NCBI GenBank assembly: GCA_950097015.1
Contig: CATNEN010000009.1
Span: forward strand, 1,242,501 to 1,306,500
Direction of reading: 5' to 3'
DNA length: 64,000 nt
DNA from: Macrostomum hystrix
Lineage: Eukaryota > Platyhelminthes > Macrostomidae
Positions 53,796 through 64,000 of this stretch are shown here, piece after piece (within the stretch, counting starts at the first letter, position 1; each line of letters starts with the position of its first letter). Made by a program: the position numbers and the translations under genes. Below the pieces are notes generated by a model. It saw only the letters and a program-made list of their open reading frames with translations, searched no databases and had not been told where the DNA came from.

Positions 53796-56316
53796 ATGTC
53801 AGTCAGCTTTAGAAGCAGCAGTCGGCACCAGCAGCAGCAGCAGCAGCAGTTGTTCACAATGGTCCACAATGACAGGCGCGCACGCAGGAAGAGATCCAAG
53901 AAGTCGGCAGCTCAGGGCGCGGCGGCCAGCAGCTGGGCGGCCAAGAGCAGCAAGGAGGCCCGGCGCGATGACGAGGCCTGCGTCAGCGGAGCCGCCGGAC
54001 GCGACTTTCGAGCTTCGATTGGCGACGAAATCGAGAACAACACCGGCGCCGAGGGTAACAACAGCGACAACAACAACAACTGCGGACCCGGCAGCCACGG
54101 CGAGCTCCGCGGAAACGACGCCCAGCCGACTGAGGTAAGCTTCAGCTGTGAGATTGCGGCATTTCCGAACCAGCCCTGCAGGCTGACACCAATTTGCCCC
54201 ACAGCCTGCGGCCGAGCCCGTGAGCCTGACGGAGGACTCGATCGGGCGCCTCCTAGAGCTGCTCGCCCGGGAGCCGGACTACCACCCCAAGACCGACTTT
54301 CTGTTCCGCATTAACTCGGTGAGTAGCTGCTGCCCTAGCTGAGCTCAAACAATGAGCCTGCAATAACAATCTCACCGTCCACTGCTCAACCGCAGGCCTC
54401 CGAGGACAAGGTGGACGCCAAACTGCGCGACGAGGCCATCTACAACTTGCGCTTCCTGCACAAGTTCTACAACCTGTCGCCGGAGTGCTTTGCGCACGCT
54501 GTGAACATTGCCGACCGCTTCGTTGTGAAGGTCAAGGTGAGGCAGGTCACGTGATGATACGAAGAGTGTGCTCATGTGATGATGGGAAGAGTGTGCTCAT
54601 GTAATGATGGGAAGAGTGTGCTCATGTGATGATGGGAAGAGTGTGCTCATGTGATGATGGGAAGAGTGTGCTCATGTGATGATGGGAAGAGTGTGCTCAT
54701 ATGATGATGGGAAGAGTGTGCTCATGTGATGATGGGAAGAGTGCTCATGTGATGATGGGAAGAGTGTGCTCATGTGATGATGGGAAGAGTGTGCTCATGT
54801 GATGATACGAAGAGTGTGCTCATGTGATGATGGGAAGAGTGTGCTCATGTGATGATGGGAAGAGTGTGCTCATGTGATGATGGGAAGAGTGTGCTCATGT
54901 GATGATGGGAAGAGTGTGCTCATGTGATGATGGGAAGAGTGTGCTCATATGATGATGGGAAGAGTGTGCTCATGTGATGATGGGAAGAGTGCTCATGTGA
55001 TGATGGGAAGAGTGTGCTCATGTGATGATGGGAAGAGTGTGCTCATGTAATGATGGGAAGAGTGTGCTCATGTGATGATGGGAAGAGTGCTCATGTGATG
55101 ATGGGAAGAGTGTGCTCATGTGATGATGGGAAGAGTGTGCTCATGTGATGATGGGAAGAGTGTGCTCATGTGATGATGGGAAGAGTGTGCTCATGTGATG
55201 ATGGGAAGAGTGTGCTCATGTAATGATGGGAAGAGTGTGCTCATGTGATGATGGGAAGAGTGTGCTCATGTGATGATGGGAAGAGTGCTCATGTGATGAT
55301 GGGAAGAGTGTGCTCATGTGATGATGGGAAGAGTGTGCTCATGTGATGATGGGAAGAGTGTGCTCATGTGATGATGGGAAGAGTGTGCTCATGTGATGAT
55401 GGGAAGAGTGTGCTCATGTCGGCAATCGAGCTAACTAAAAGCCAACTGATTCCAGGTGAAGCCGAAGTACATGGCCTGCCTTGCCACAGCCGCCTACCTC
55501 ATAGCCGCCAAGATGATTGAGGATCAGGGCGTGAGTGAACTACCAGATTGATTCTCGCAATCCCATAAAAGTTAACTACCAATCCTGCTGGGGAAAACAT
55601 CATTAATCATTTCCCAGTTGGGGAGATCCCCTAGGATTTGCACTCAGTCGATGAGACACAGGTGAGAATTCCACTCCGCACCGCCCGCAGGACTGGCCCG
55701 TGCCGGAGAAGCTGGTGTCTATGGCCAGGTGCGGCGGCTCTGCCAACGACTTGGAGCGCATGGAGGCCATCATCAGGAGCAAGCTGCGAGACCAGCGCTG
55801 CCTGGAGGAAGCGGCCACGCCGTTGCACTTCCTGCTGGAGCTTCAGCCGCTGTTCCCCGGCGTCCGGGCGTTTCAACGCGCTGTCGGCGAGCTGGAGACC
55901 AGCCTGTGCTCCGTGGCTGTGTACGAGCACCGGCCGTGCGTGCTGGCGCTCGCCATCGCCCGCAAGCACCTGCTGGGCGGCACCGGCAGTCAGGAGGCAG
56001 TGGATGATGCGCTGGCTCAACTGTGCGACCTGTTCCAGGTGAGTTCTCGAGCATTCTGCTTGGACACTGGGCAGTGAGGCCAGGGTTGTTGATCGCACCA
56101 GCCCAATGGAATCGTGGCGCATCCTTCCCGCAGCTGTCCGCAGACAGCTTGGCCGAGGCGGACGCATCCATCAGCGGCATCGTCAGCCGCCTGCAGACGC
56201 GGACTCCAACGCCGCGCATGCTGGTTTGGGCGGTCAGCAGGCGCACCCTCGTCAGCCTGATGCGCCCGTCGGCTGCCGCACAGGCGTCACTGCTGGACCC
56301 GATTCGCGAGGACTGA
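53796..56316 (+). CDS. Cyclin G/I-family protein
   Basis: A cyclin-box protein of the atypical G/I group, which links cell cycle and stress responses. Exons 53796-54134, 54205-54318, 54396-54536, 55456-55530, 55691-56038 and 56134-56316 are all phase 0 and give 399 residues. The N-terminus is a disordered, basic and polyQ/Asn-rich extension. The cyclin box reads IGRLLELLAREPDYHPKTDF, LRDEAIYNLRFLHKFYNLSP, VNIADRFVVKVKVKPKYMAC, LATAAYLIAAKMIED, VPEKLVSMARCGGS and NDLERMEAIIRSKL, matching cyclin G order and spacing. G versus I is not resolved. ATG 53796 is the first in the long frame; ATG 53859 is an alternative. A 27-nt candidate cassette exon lies at 55635-55661. An AATAAA overlaps 56320-56325. 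Confidence 0.9.
54540..55420. repeat. 25-bp minisatellite in cyclin intron
   Basis: About 36 copies of a 25-bp unit (GATGATGGGAAGAGTGTGCT plus CATGT), some shortened by 2-3 bp (GAGTGCTCATG), in intron 54537-55455. GATGATACGAAGAG variants recur near 54553 and 54801, indicating block duplication of about 250 bp. Confidence 0.95.
55635..55661 (+). other. Candidate 27-nt cassette microexon of cyclin gene
   Basis: An acceptor CCCCTAG and a donor GTGAGA bound nine codons (DLHSVDETQ) in phase 0. The flanking exons read through without it and align with known cyclin G proteins directly, so it would be an optional insertion. The polypyrimidine tract is weak. Confidence 0.35.
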
Positions 56317-57190
56317 AAAAATAAAAGGAGCTGCGCGGAGACTGGGCGAGGGAGAGAAAGCGAGAGACACTGGTGGCTTCAGGACAGCCTTCATTGGCAT
56401 CTGCAGTGAGTGTGTGTAGAACCGTTTAGCCTGTGTGCATCTCCTGTGTGAATAGTGTAGCTGCAATGTCCGCTGACCCCCTCCCTATTATTGTTCTTAT
56501 GCTGAATTCATGGACAAGCCCGCTGTCACAGCTGCGGCCCTCACGCACAGTGCGTGGCCCCGTTCATTCTGTTTTTATAGAATTCTGTTCTAGAGTATTA
56601 CATATTATGTCTACATTATATGCCATATTTATTATTGTACCTGTATCACTAAAAAACAAAAACGCGTCTGCACAATGACCCAGTCTATGCACTTAGTGAA
56701 ATCAATATCGGCCCTACTCATGCTCCCATCCTGTTGCTCGAGTCCGCATTGTCAATTGTTTTGTGAGTCTCCTTGTAATTGTTACCCCCCCCCGCTGTTC
56801 AATAGCTTGTGTGGAGGACTTGTCAAAAGTCTATTGCTAATAATTCGGTGTTCATTGAGATATTTATTGTTATACAAGCTTAGCCCAGCACAATTCGCAC
56901 CCCCCACTGTCGGATCAATCGCAGCATTAAATACCAGTGCAATTTTCGTCAACTGAATCGCTTGGATGTGTATATTTTTCTACCATTATTGGTTTTAGCA
57001 GCCTTTGTTTACCATTCTCACCAATTTTTTGCTGTTAAACTGCTCTTTCAGTTTTTAAGCATAACAGTCAGGTCAGCCGTTGCTCTTTCCTTTGATTTGC
57101 CTGCCTGCGTATTGGAGTAGCCGCATGGTATTTAAGCGCAGTGCTGCTTTCAACTGCGCGCTGTTTTATGCTTGGTAGCTGGTGACACCT
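56317..57190. other. 3' UTR and spacer of cyclin gene
   Basis: AT-rich. A short hairpin CACGCAC/GTGCGTG lies at about 56541. No gene. Confidence 0.45.
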
Positions 57191-57194
57191 TTGC

Positions 57195-58128
57195 AGCCAG
57201 CAGCCGTGTTCCTAATTGTTCGTGAGCCATTTTCCCACCTCCCTGCCCCACAAATGTTCCTAATTGTTCGTGAGCCATTTTCCCACCTCCCTGCCCCACA
57301 AATGTTCCTAATTGTTCGTGAGCCATTTTCCCACCTCCCTGCCCCACAAATGTCCCTAATTGTTCGTGAGCCATTTTCCCACCTCCCTGCCCCACAAATG
57401 TTTCTAATTGTTCGTGAGCCATTTTCCCACCTCCCTGCCCCACAAATGTTTCTAATTGTTCGTGAGCCATTTTCCCACCTCCCTACCCCACAAATGTTCC
57501 TAATTGTTCGTGAGCCATTTTCCCACCTCCCTACCCCACAAATGTTCCTAATTGTTCGTTAGCCATTCTCCCACCTCCCTGCCCCACAAATGTTCCTAAT
57601 TGTTCGTGAGCCATTTTCCCACCTCCCTACCCCACAAATGTTCCTAATTGTTCGTGAGCCATTTTCCCACCTCCCTACCCCACAAATGTTCCTAATTGTT
57701 CGTGAGCCATTTTCCCACCTCCCTACCCCACAAATGTCCCTAATTGTTCGTGAGCCATTTTCCCACCTCCCTGCCCCACAAATGTTTCTAATTGTTCGTG
57801 AGCCATTTTCCCACCTCCCTGCCCCACAAATGTTTCTAATTGTTCGTGAGCCATTTTCCCACCTCCCTACCCCACAAATGTTCCTAATTGTTCGTGAGCC
57901 ATTTTCCCACCTCCCTACCCCACAAATGTTCCTAATTGTTCGTGAGCCATTTTCCCACCTCCCTACCCCACAAATGTTCCTAATTGTTCGTGAGCCATTT
58001 TCCCACCTCCCTACCCCACAAATGTTCCTAATTGTTCGTTAGCCATTCTCCCACCTCCCTGCCCCACAAATGTTCCTAATTGTTCGTGAGCCATTTTCCC
58101 ACCTCCCTGCCCCACAAATGTTCTCAAA
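57195..58128. repeat. 48-bp minisatellite
   Basis: About 19 copies of a 48-bp unit (TTCGTGAGCCATTTTCCCAC, CTCCCTGCCCCACAAATG). Marker variants (TTCGTTAGCCATTCT at about 57554 and 58034) are 480 bp apart, showing duplication of ten units. 48 is a multiple of 3: a 16-residue repeat is open on + (MFLIVREPFSHLPAPQ) and another on minus. Confidence 0.95.
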
Positions 58129-58810
58129 TTGTTCGCTTGAACTCACCAGCTGTTCTCAAAGTCTAATCGTCCGTGTATATAAACTATTGTGTATAGAAAA
58201 ATCATTTTCGTAAAAAAGCTACGAGCTGTAAATGTTGTGTACATAAAGTCCCGAGTTCTTGGCAACCAGAGTTTGCCAGCTGCTCAGCTTAGACTCAACT
58301 GAAAATTGTAACAAACATCAAAATCTGATAAATTGTGAGCACTGGCTAACTCTGGCTTCCAATCCGCCTTGAAGTTGAGCAGAGAAGCAGCTGCTTGCCC
58401 CCCATCACCCGCAGAATCATATCGAGCAGTGATTGCTGAGTATTACAAAGATCCGCTCGCTATTTTCCTACAGTGTTTTTCTACAGTTTTTTGTTACTCA
58501 TTGTTTCAAATGCGCGCAAACTATAAACTGTTTTTTATCAGCACTTCAAACTGGGTCCTGCAGACAAAAAAACTAAAAAAATACCGACCAAAAACAGCCC
58601 AAAAAATTTTCCGATTGTTCACAGTAGTACTCTGAGGCATGAGCCTGTGCTACTGTTCCAGCACAGCTAGTTGTGTTGTACTCTGCACCTGAAAACAAAT
58701 GGTTTGAAAAAAACAAATAAAAATACTTCATTGTTATATCCATATAGATTTATATACCAATTGACAAGCTGAGAATAGTTGTCACAAAATTTCCATGACT
58801 TCCACGACTT
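58129..58810. other. Unique AT-rich spacer
   Basis: No supported gene. Confidence 0.4.
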
Positions 58811-58814
58811 GGCA

Positions 58815-60421
58815 CTTTCTTTGACTCTTACCCCCCATTTTCTTCAGGGCCTTGGCTTTTATCCCAAATTCTTCAGAGCTTTGACTCTTACCCCCATTTT
58901 CTTCAGGGCCTTGGCTTTTATCCCAAATTCTTCAGAGCTTTGACTCTTACCCCCATTTTCTTCAGGGCCTTGGCTTTTATCCCAAATTCTTCAGAGCTTT
59001 GACTCTTACCCCCCTTTTCTTCAGGGCCTTGGCTTTTATCCCAAATTCTTCAGAGCTTTGACTCTTACCCCCATTTTCTTCAGGGCCTTGGCTTTTATCC
59101 CAAATTCTTCAGAGCTTTGACTCTTACCCCCATTTTCTTCAGGGCCTTGGCTTTTATCCCAAATTCTTCAGAGCTTTGACTCTTACCCCCCATTTTCTTC
59201 AGGGCCTTGGCTTTTATCCCAAATTCTTCAGAGCTTTGACTCTTACCCCCATTTTCTTCAGGACCTTGGCTTTTATCCCAAATTCTTCAGAGCTTTGACT
59301 CTTACCCCCATTTTCTTCAGGACCTTGGCTTTTATCCCAAATTCTTCAGAGCTTTGACTCTTACCCCCATTTTCTTCAGGACCTTGGCTTTTATCCCAAA
59401 TTCTTCAGAGCTTTGACTCTTACCCCCATTTTCTTCAGGGCCTTGGCTTTTATCCCAAATTCTTCAGAGCTTTGACTCTTACCCCCCATTTTCTTCAGGG
59501 CCTTGGCTTTTATCCCAAATTCTTCAGAGCTTTGACTCTTACCCCCATTTTCTTCAGGACCTTGGCTTTTATCCCAAATTCTTCAGAGCTTTGACTCTTA
59601 CCCCCATTTTCTTCAGGACCTTGGCTTTTATCCCAAATTCTTCAGAGCTTTGACTCTTACCCCCCATTTTCTTCAGGGCCTTGGCTTTTATCCCAAATTC
59701 TTCAGAGCTTTGACTCTTACCCCCCATTTTCTTCAGGGCCTTGGCTTTTATCCCAAATTCTTCAGAGCTTTGACTCTTACCCCCATTTTCTTCAGGGCCT
59801 TGGCTTTTATCCCAAATTCTTCAGAGCTTTGACTCTTACCCCCATTTTCTTCAGGGCCTTGGCTTTTATCCCAAATTCTTCAGAGCTTTGACTCTTACCC
59901 CCATTTTCTTCAGGACCTTGGCTTTTATCCCAAATTCTTCAGAGCTTTGACTCTTACCCCCATTTTCTTCAGGACCTTGGCTTTTATCCCAAATTCTTCA
60001 GAGCTTTGACTCTTACCCCCATTTTCTTCAGGACCTTGGCTTTTATCCCAAATTCTTCAGAGCTTTGACTCTTACCCCCATTTTCTTCAGGACCTTGGCT
60101 TTTATCCCAAATTCTTCAGAGCTTTGACTCTTACCCCCATTTTCTTCAGGACCTTGGCTTTTATCCCAAATTCTTCAGAGCTTTGACTCTTACCCCCATT
60201 TTCTTCAGGGCCTTGGCTTTTATCCCAAATTCTTCAGAGCTTTGACTCTTACCCCCCATTTTCTTCAGGGCCTTGGCTTTTATCCCAAATTCTTCAGAGC
60301 TTTGACTCTTACCCCCATTTTCTTCAGGGCCTTGGCTTTTATCCCAAATTCTTCAGAGCTTTGACTCTTACCCCCATTTTCTTCAGGACCTTGGCTTTTA
60401 TCCCAAATTCTTCAGAGCTTT
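58815..60421. repeat. 59-bp dimeric minisatellite
   Basis: About 27 copies of a 59-bp unit made of two related halves: TTCTTCAGAGCTTTGACTCT-type and TTCTTCAGGGCCTTGGCTTT-type. Each half contains a pyrimidine tract followed by CAG. GGGCC/GGACC variants occur in blocks. Confidence 0.95.
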
Positions 60422-61075
60422 AACTTGACTTACTTGACTTAGCGGCAGGGAGCCTCCATGACGGACGCAGAGAGGAGGCGGCCGGTGCCGCCCATATCGC
60501 TAACCCCTGGCAGCCGGACGGCCTCCAGCGAGGCGGTGCCGCTCAGGGTGGTCCGTCGGTCGGTTCCGCCGCGTGATCTCCCTCGCCATAGGCTGGGAAG
60601 AAATCAGCTCGGCCGGTATCGCGGAGGAAGTGGGCGAGCTGTGGAATGCTATCGGGCGAGCAGGCTTCGACTAGGGTCGGCACCGGCCCGAGATGTTTTA
60701 GCCTAGCCCGGGTGAAGGCCGGGCAATGGCAGATGAAATGCTCGGCGTTTTCACGTCCGGAGCAGCAGAAGGGACACGTTTCCTCAGGCACGTGGCCTTG
60801 GAGGTAGCGGTGTCTGGTGAAGCAGCCATGTCCCGAGAGGGCCATGGTGACTGCACTCAGGTCTCTGCGATCTAGCCTAAGCAAGGCTTTACGCAGGTTA
60901 CTAGAGGGGGTTGGCATCGCAGCCCTGGACTGGCGACAGTTCAGGGTGCAAGACCACCTCCTTCGGTGTTGGGTCTCCATCCAGCGGTTGATGTTGGAGT
61001 TGACCACAGAAATAGGGATCGGGGGCCTCCGGGCCCGGGCCTATCAGGGAGCTGGCTGCTCCAGCATGGGAAAAC
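60422..61075 (-). mobile_element. 5'-truncated non-LTR retrotransposon (LINE) fragment
   Basis: The minus-strand frame 61007-60543 (154 codons) encodes a LINE C-terminus: a basic region, LSGHGCFTRHRYLQGHVPEE, and a C-x2-C-x8-H-x4-C motif in CPFCCSGRENAEHFICHC, as found downstream of reverse transcriptase in I/Jockey/R1-like elements. The 3' end has a short AAGTCAAGT repeat tail, not poly(A). It interrupts the minisatellite and is flanked by TCTTCAGAGCTTT at 60409-60421 and 61076-61088, a 13-bp target duplication; removing the element plus one copy restores a regular repeat unit. No reverse transcriptase is present. Confidence 0.88.
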
Positions 61076-62840
61076 TCTTCAGAGCTTTGACTCTTACCCC
61101 CATTTTCTTCAGGGATTAGACTTTTACCCCATTTTCTTCAGGGATTAGACTTTTACCCCATTTTCTTCAGGGATTAGACTTTTACCCCAATTTCTTCAGG
61201 GCCTTGACTCTTACCCCCATTTTCTTCAGGGATTAGACTTTTACCCCATTTTCTTCAGGGATTAGACTTTTACCCCATTTTCTTCAGGGATTAGACTTTT
61301 ACCCCATTTTCTTCAGGGATTAGACTTTTACCCCATTTTTTTCAGGGATTAGACTTTTACCCCATTTTCTTCAGGGATTAGACTTTTACCCCATTTTCTT
61401 CAGGGATTAGACTTTTACCCAATTTCTTCAGGGATTAGACTTTTACCATATTTTCTTCAGGGATTAGACTTTTACCCCAATTTCTTCAGGGATTAGACTT
61501 TTACCCCATTTTCTTCAGGGATTAGACTTTTACCCATTTTTTTCAGGGATTAGACTTTTACCCCATTTTTTTCAGGGATTAGACTTTTACCCCATTTTCT
61601 TCAGGGATTAGACTTTTACCCCATTTTCTTCAGGGATTAGACTTTTACCCAATTTCTTCAGGGATTAGACTTTTACCCCATTTTCTTCAGGGATTAGACT
61701 TTTACCCCATTTTCTTCAGGGATTAGACTTTTACCCCATTTTCTTCAGGGATTAGACTTTTACCCATTTTCTTCAGGGATTAGACTTTTACCCATTTTCT
61801 TCAGGGATTAGACTTTTACCCCATTTTCTTCAGGGATTAGACTTTTACCCCAATTTCTTCAGGGATTTGACTTTTACCCAAATTTCTTCAGGGATTAGAC
61901 TTTTACCCCATTTTCTTCAGGGATTAGACTTTTACCCCATTTTCTTCAGGGATTAGACTTTTACCCCATTTTCTTCAGGGATTAGACTTTTACCCCATTT
62001 TCTTCAGGGATTAGACTTTTACCCCATTTTCTTCAGGGATTAGACTTTTACCCCATTTTCTTCAGGGATTAGACTTTTACCCATTTTCTTCAGGGATTAG
62101 ACTTTTACCCATTTTCTTCAGGGATTAGACTTTTACCCATTTTCTTCAGGGATTAGACTTTTACCCCAATTTCTTCAGGGATTAGACTTTTACCCAAATT
62201 TCTTCAGGGATTAGACTTTTACCCCATTTTCTTCAGGGATTAGACTTTTACCCCATTTTCTTCAGGGATTAGACTTTTACCCCATTTTCTTCAGGGATTA
62301 GACTTTTACCCCATTTTCTTCAGGGATTAGACTTTTACCCCATTTTCTTCAGGGATTAGACTTTTACCCCATTTTCTTCAGGGATTAGACTTTTACCCCA
62401 TTTTCTTCAGGGATTAGACTTTTACCCCAATTTCTTCAGGGATTAGACTTACCCAATTTCTTCAGGATTAGACTTTTACCCCAATTTCTTCAGGGATTAG
62501 ACTTTAACCCATTTTCTTCAGGGATTAGACTTTTACCCCATTTTCTTCAGGGATTAGACTTTTACCCCATTTTCTTCAGGGATTAGACTTTTACCCATTT
62601 TCTTCAGGGATTAGACTTTTACCCAATTTCTTCAGGGATTAGACTTTTACCCCAATTTCTTCAGGGATTAGACTTTTACCCCAATTTCTTCAGGATTAGA
62701 CTTTTACCCAATTTCTTCAGGGATTAGACTTTTACCCCAATTTCTTCAGGGATTAGACTTTTACCCCAATTTCTTCAGGATTAGACTTTTACCCATTTTC
62801 TTCAGGGATTAGACTTTTACCCAATTTCTTCAGGGCCTTG
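61076..62840. repeat. 29-bp minisatellite, monomeric relative of the 59-bp array
   Basis: About 60 copies of a 29-bp unit (TTCTTCAGGGATTAGACTTT, TACCCCATT), continuing directly from the 59-bp dimers after the LINE. One hybrid unit lies at about 61195. Pyrimidine tract plus CAGG in every unit. Confidence 0.95.
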
Positions 62841-63388
62841 ACTTTTTGTCTTCATTTTCAAGGCTTTACACTTACATAAGTTTTTATCCTGTTATTTTTG
62901 GGCTGTTTCACCCGATTTGTTCCAGACTGCAGCATTCAGTGAAATCCCACTCACACATTGTGCATAAATAGCATAAATCCCTTTGCGTTCCATAATCCTC
63001 ACAATTTCTACCAACAAAAATCAAAGAATTCTTACAAATTAGGAAGCTCCGTAGATTCAGGGAAAAATCCCCCGCGCTGGCACTCGGAGTCACGTGAGAA
63101 TGCGGCCTGCTGTGCGCCCAGCAACCACAGCGCAGAGAGCTGCAGTGTCAACAAGCCGATCGATAATTTTGAACCTGGCGCCCCCCCGTTGGGCACAATG
63201 GCCCGGGCAGGGCAGGTGCGCGCAGGAGCAGAACACGCGAACTTTCTTGGCGGTTTTTAGGCGAATAATATTTGCCTTAGCCAGCCAAGTGCGGTCCGTG
63301 TCAAATGTACTTTTGCGAACTTTACTCAAAACATTTTTCCGAAAAGCGCTGCCGCTAGGTATGAAATTATGAAACCGCCCACAATTGG
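62841..63388. other. Spacer with a short GC-rich island
   Basis: 62841-63060 is AT-rich. 63070-63250 is GC-rich with several CpGs and a CACGTG box, possibly a promoter or exon, but no frame is convincing. Confidence 0.4.
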
Positions 63389-63389
63389 A

Positions 63390-64000
63390 ATGCAACTGGG
63401 AGTGTACATCGTGTGGAATGCAATGCAACTGGGAGTGTACATCGTGTGGAATGCAATGCAACTGGGAGTGTACATCGTGTGGAATGCAATGCAACTGGGA
63501 GTGTACATCGTGTGGAATGCAATGCAACTGGGAGTGTACATCGTGTGGAATGCAATGCAACTGGGAGTGTACATCGTGTGGAATGCAATGCAACTGGGAG
63601 TGTACATCGTGTGGAATGCAATGCAACTGGGAGTGTACATCGTGTGGAATGCAATGCAACTGGGAGTGTACATCGTGTGGAATGCAATGCAACTGGGAGT
63701 GTACATCGTGTGGAATGCAATGCAACTGGGAGTGTACATCGTGTGGAATGCAATGCAACTGGGAGTGTACATCGTGTGGAATGCAATGCAACTGGGAGTG
63801 TACATCGTGTGGAATGCAATGCAACTGGGAGTGTACATCGTGTGGAATGCAATGCAACTGGGAGTGTACATCGTGTGGAATGCAATGCAACTGGGAGTGT
63901 ACATCGTGTGGAATGCAATGCAACTGGGAGTGTACATCGTGTGGAATGCAATGCAACTGGGAGTGTACATCGTGTGGAATGCAATGCAACTGGGAGTGTA
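63390..64000. repeat. 33-bp minisatellite, identical copies, runs off window
   Basis: About 18 copies of a 33-bp unit (GGAATGCAATGCAACTGGGA, GTGTACATCGTGT) with no differences I can see between copies, reaching the window end. All three minus-strand frames are open; one encodes an 11-residue repeat LHCIPHDVHSQ. Confidence 0.97.

Noticed and set aside
60458-61119. Plus-strand frames over the LINE
   Set aside because: Shadows of the minus-strand retrotransposon frame, which has the recognisable zinc-knuckle-like motif.
63090-63989. 299-codon His/Cys-rich repeat protein on minus
   Set aside because: All three frames are open because of the 33-bp repeat; no splice or start context. Kept only as a finding about the array.

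Overview
This is nuclear DNA from an animal, most likely a lophotrochozoan such as a free-living flatworm; the exact lineage is an inference. The coding exons are GC-rich and joined by GT-AG introns. The gene families are metazoan: Fat-like cadherin, plakin with an SH3 insert, cyclin G/I, NDUFB9, PPP1R2, phospholipase B1 and FRA10AC1. There are at least two tRNA-derived SINE families, a LINE fragment, and a tandem array in nearly every larger intron or gene gap. I see no operons, ribosome binding sites, CRISPR arrays or rRNA.

Layout. 1-5679 (+): 3' part of a Fat-like cadherin in seven exons whose splice phases all agree. 6.1-6.7 kb: SINE copies in opposite orientations. 7.1-7.44 kb (+): an orphan exon of a secreted PAN-like/lectin-like family. 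7987-11120 (-): FRA10AC1 homologue in five exons. 12171-19784 (-): a large C2H2 zinc-finger gene in six phase-consistent exons, with an antisense lectin-like exon (16847-17276) inside its second intron. 20597-21073 (-): intronless NDUFB9. 22.5-28.5 kb: a 6-kb, 29-bp satellite with a 2,059-bp higher-order repeat. 28636-29635 (-): PPP1R2 (inhibitor-2). 29.6-34.7 kb: AT-rich DNA without recognisable genes but with a foldback element. 34764-36639 (-): an intact PAN-like/lectin-like secreted protein gene.

37692-46301 (+): C-terminal half of a plakin (helical repeats, SH3, helical repeats, plakin-type repeats). A complete phospholipase B1-type SGNH lipase gene (39952-42227, -) lies antisense in one of its introns. 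47584-48383 (+): a coiled-coil/membrane protein gene with an apparent frameshift. 49.2-51.4 kb: pyrimidine-rich arrays. 53.3-56.3 kb (+): a cyclin G/I gene with a plausible core promoter and a palindromic X-box upstream. 57.2-64 kb: four large arrays, one split by a LINE insertion flanked by a 13-bp target duplication.

The genes are ordinary single-copy housekeeping or structural genes and do not form one pathway. The unusual layer is the non-coding one: about 26 tandem arrays, many inside introns, several carrying repeated splice-site-like motifs, and many open in several frames or on both strands. A SINE family whose 3' body forms a hairpin with covarying stem bases occurs at about eight places. 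A secreted PAN-like/lectin-like family has one intact gene and two exon-sized relatives.
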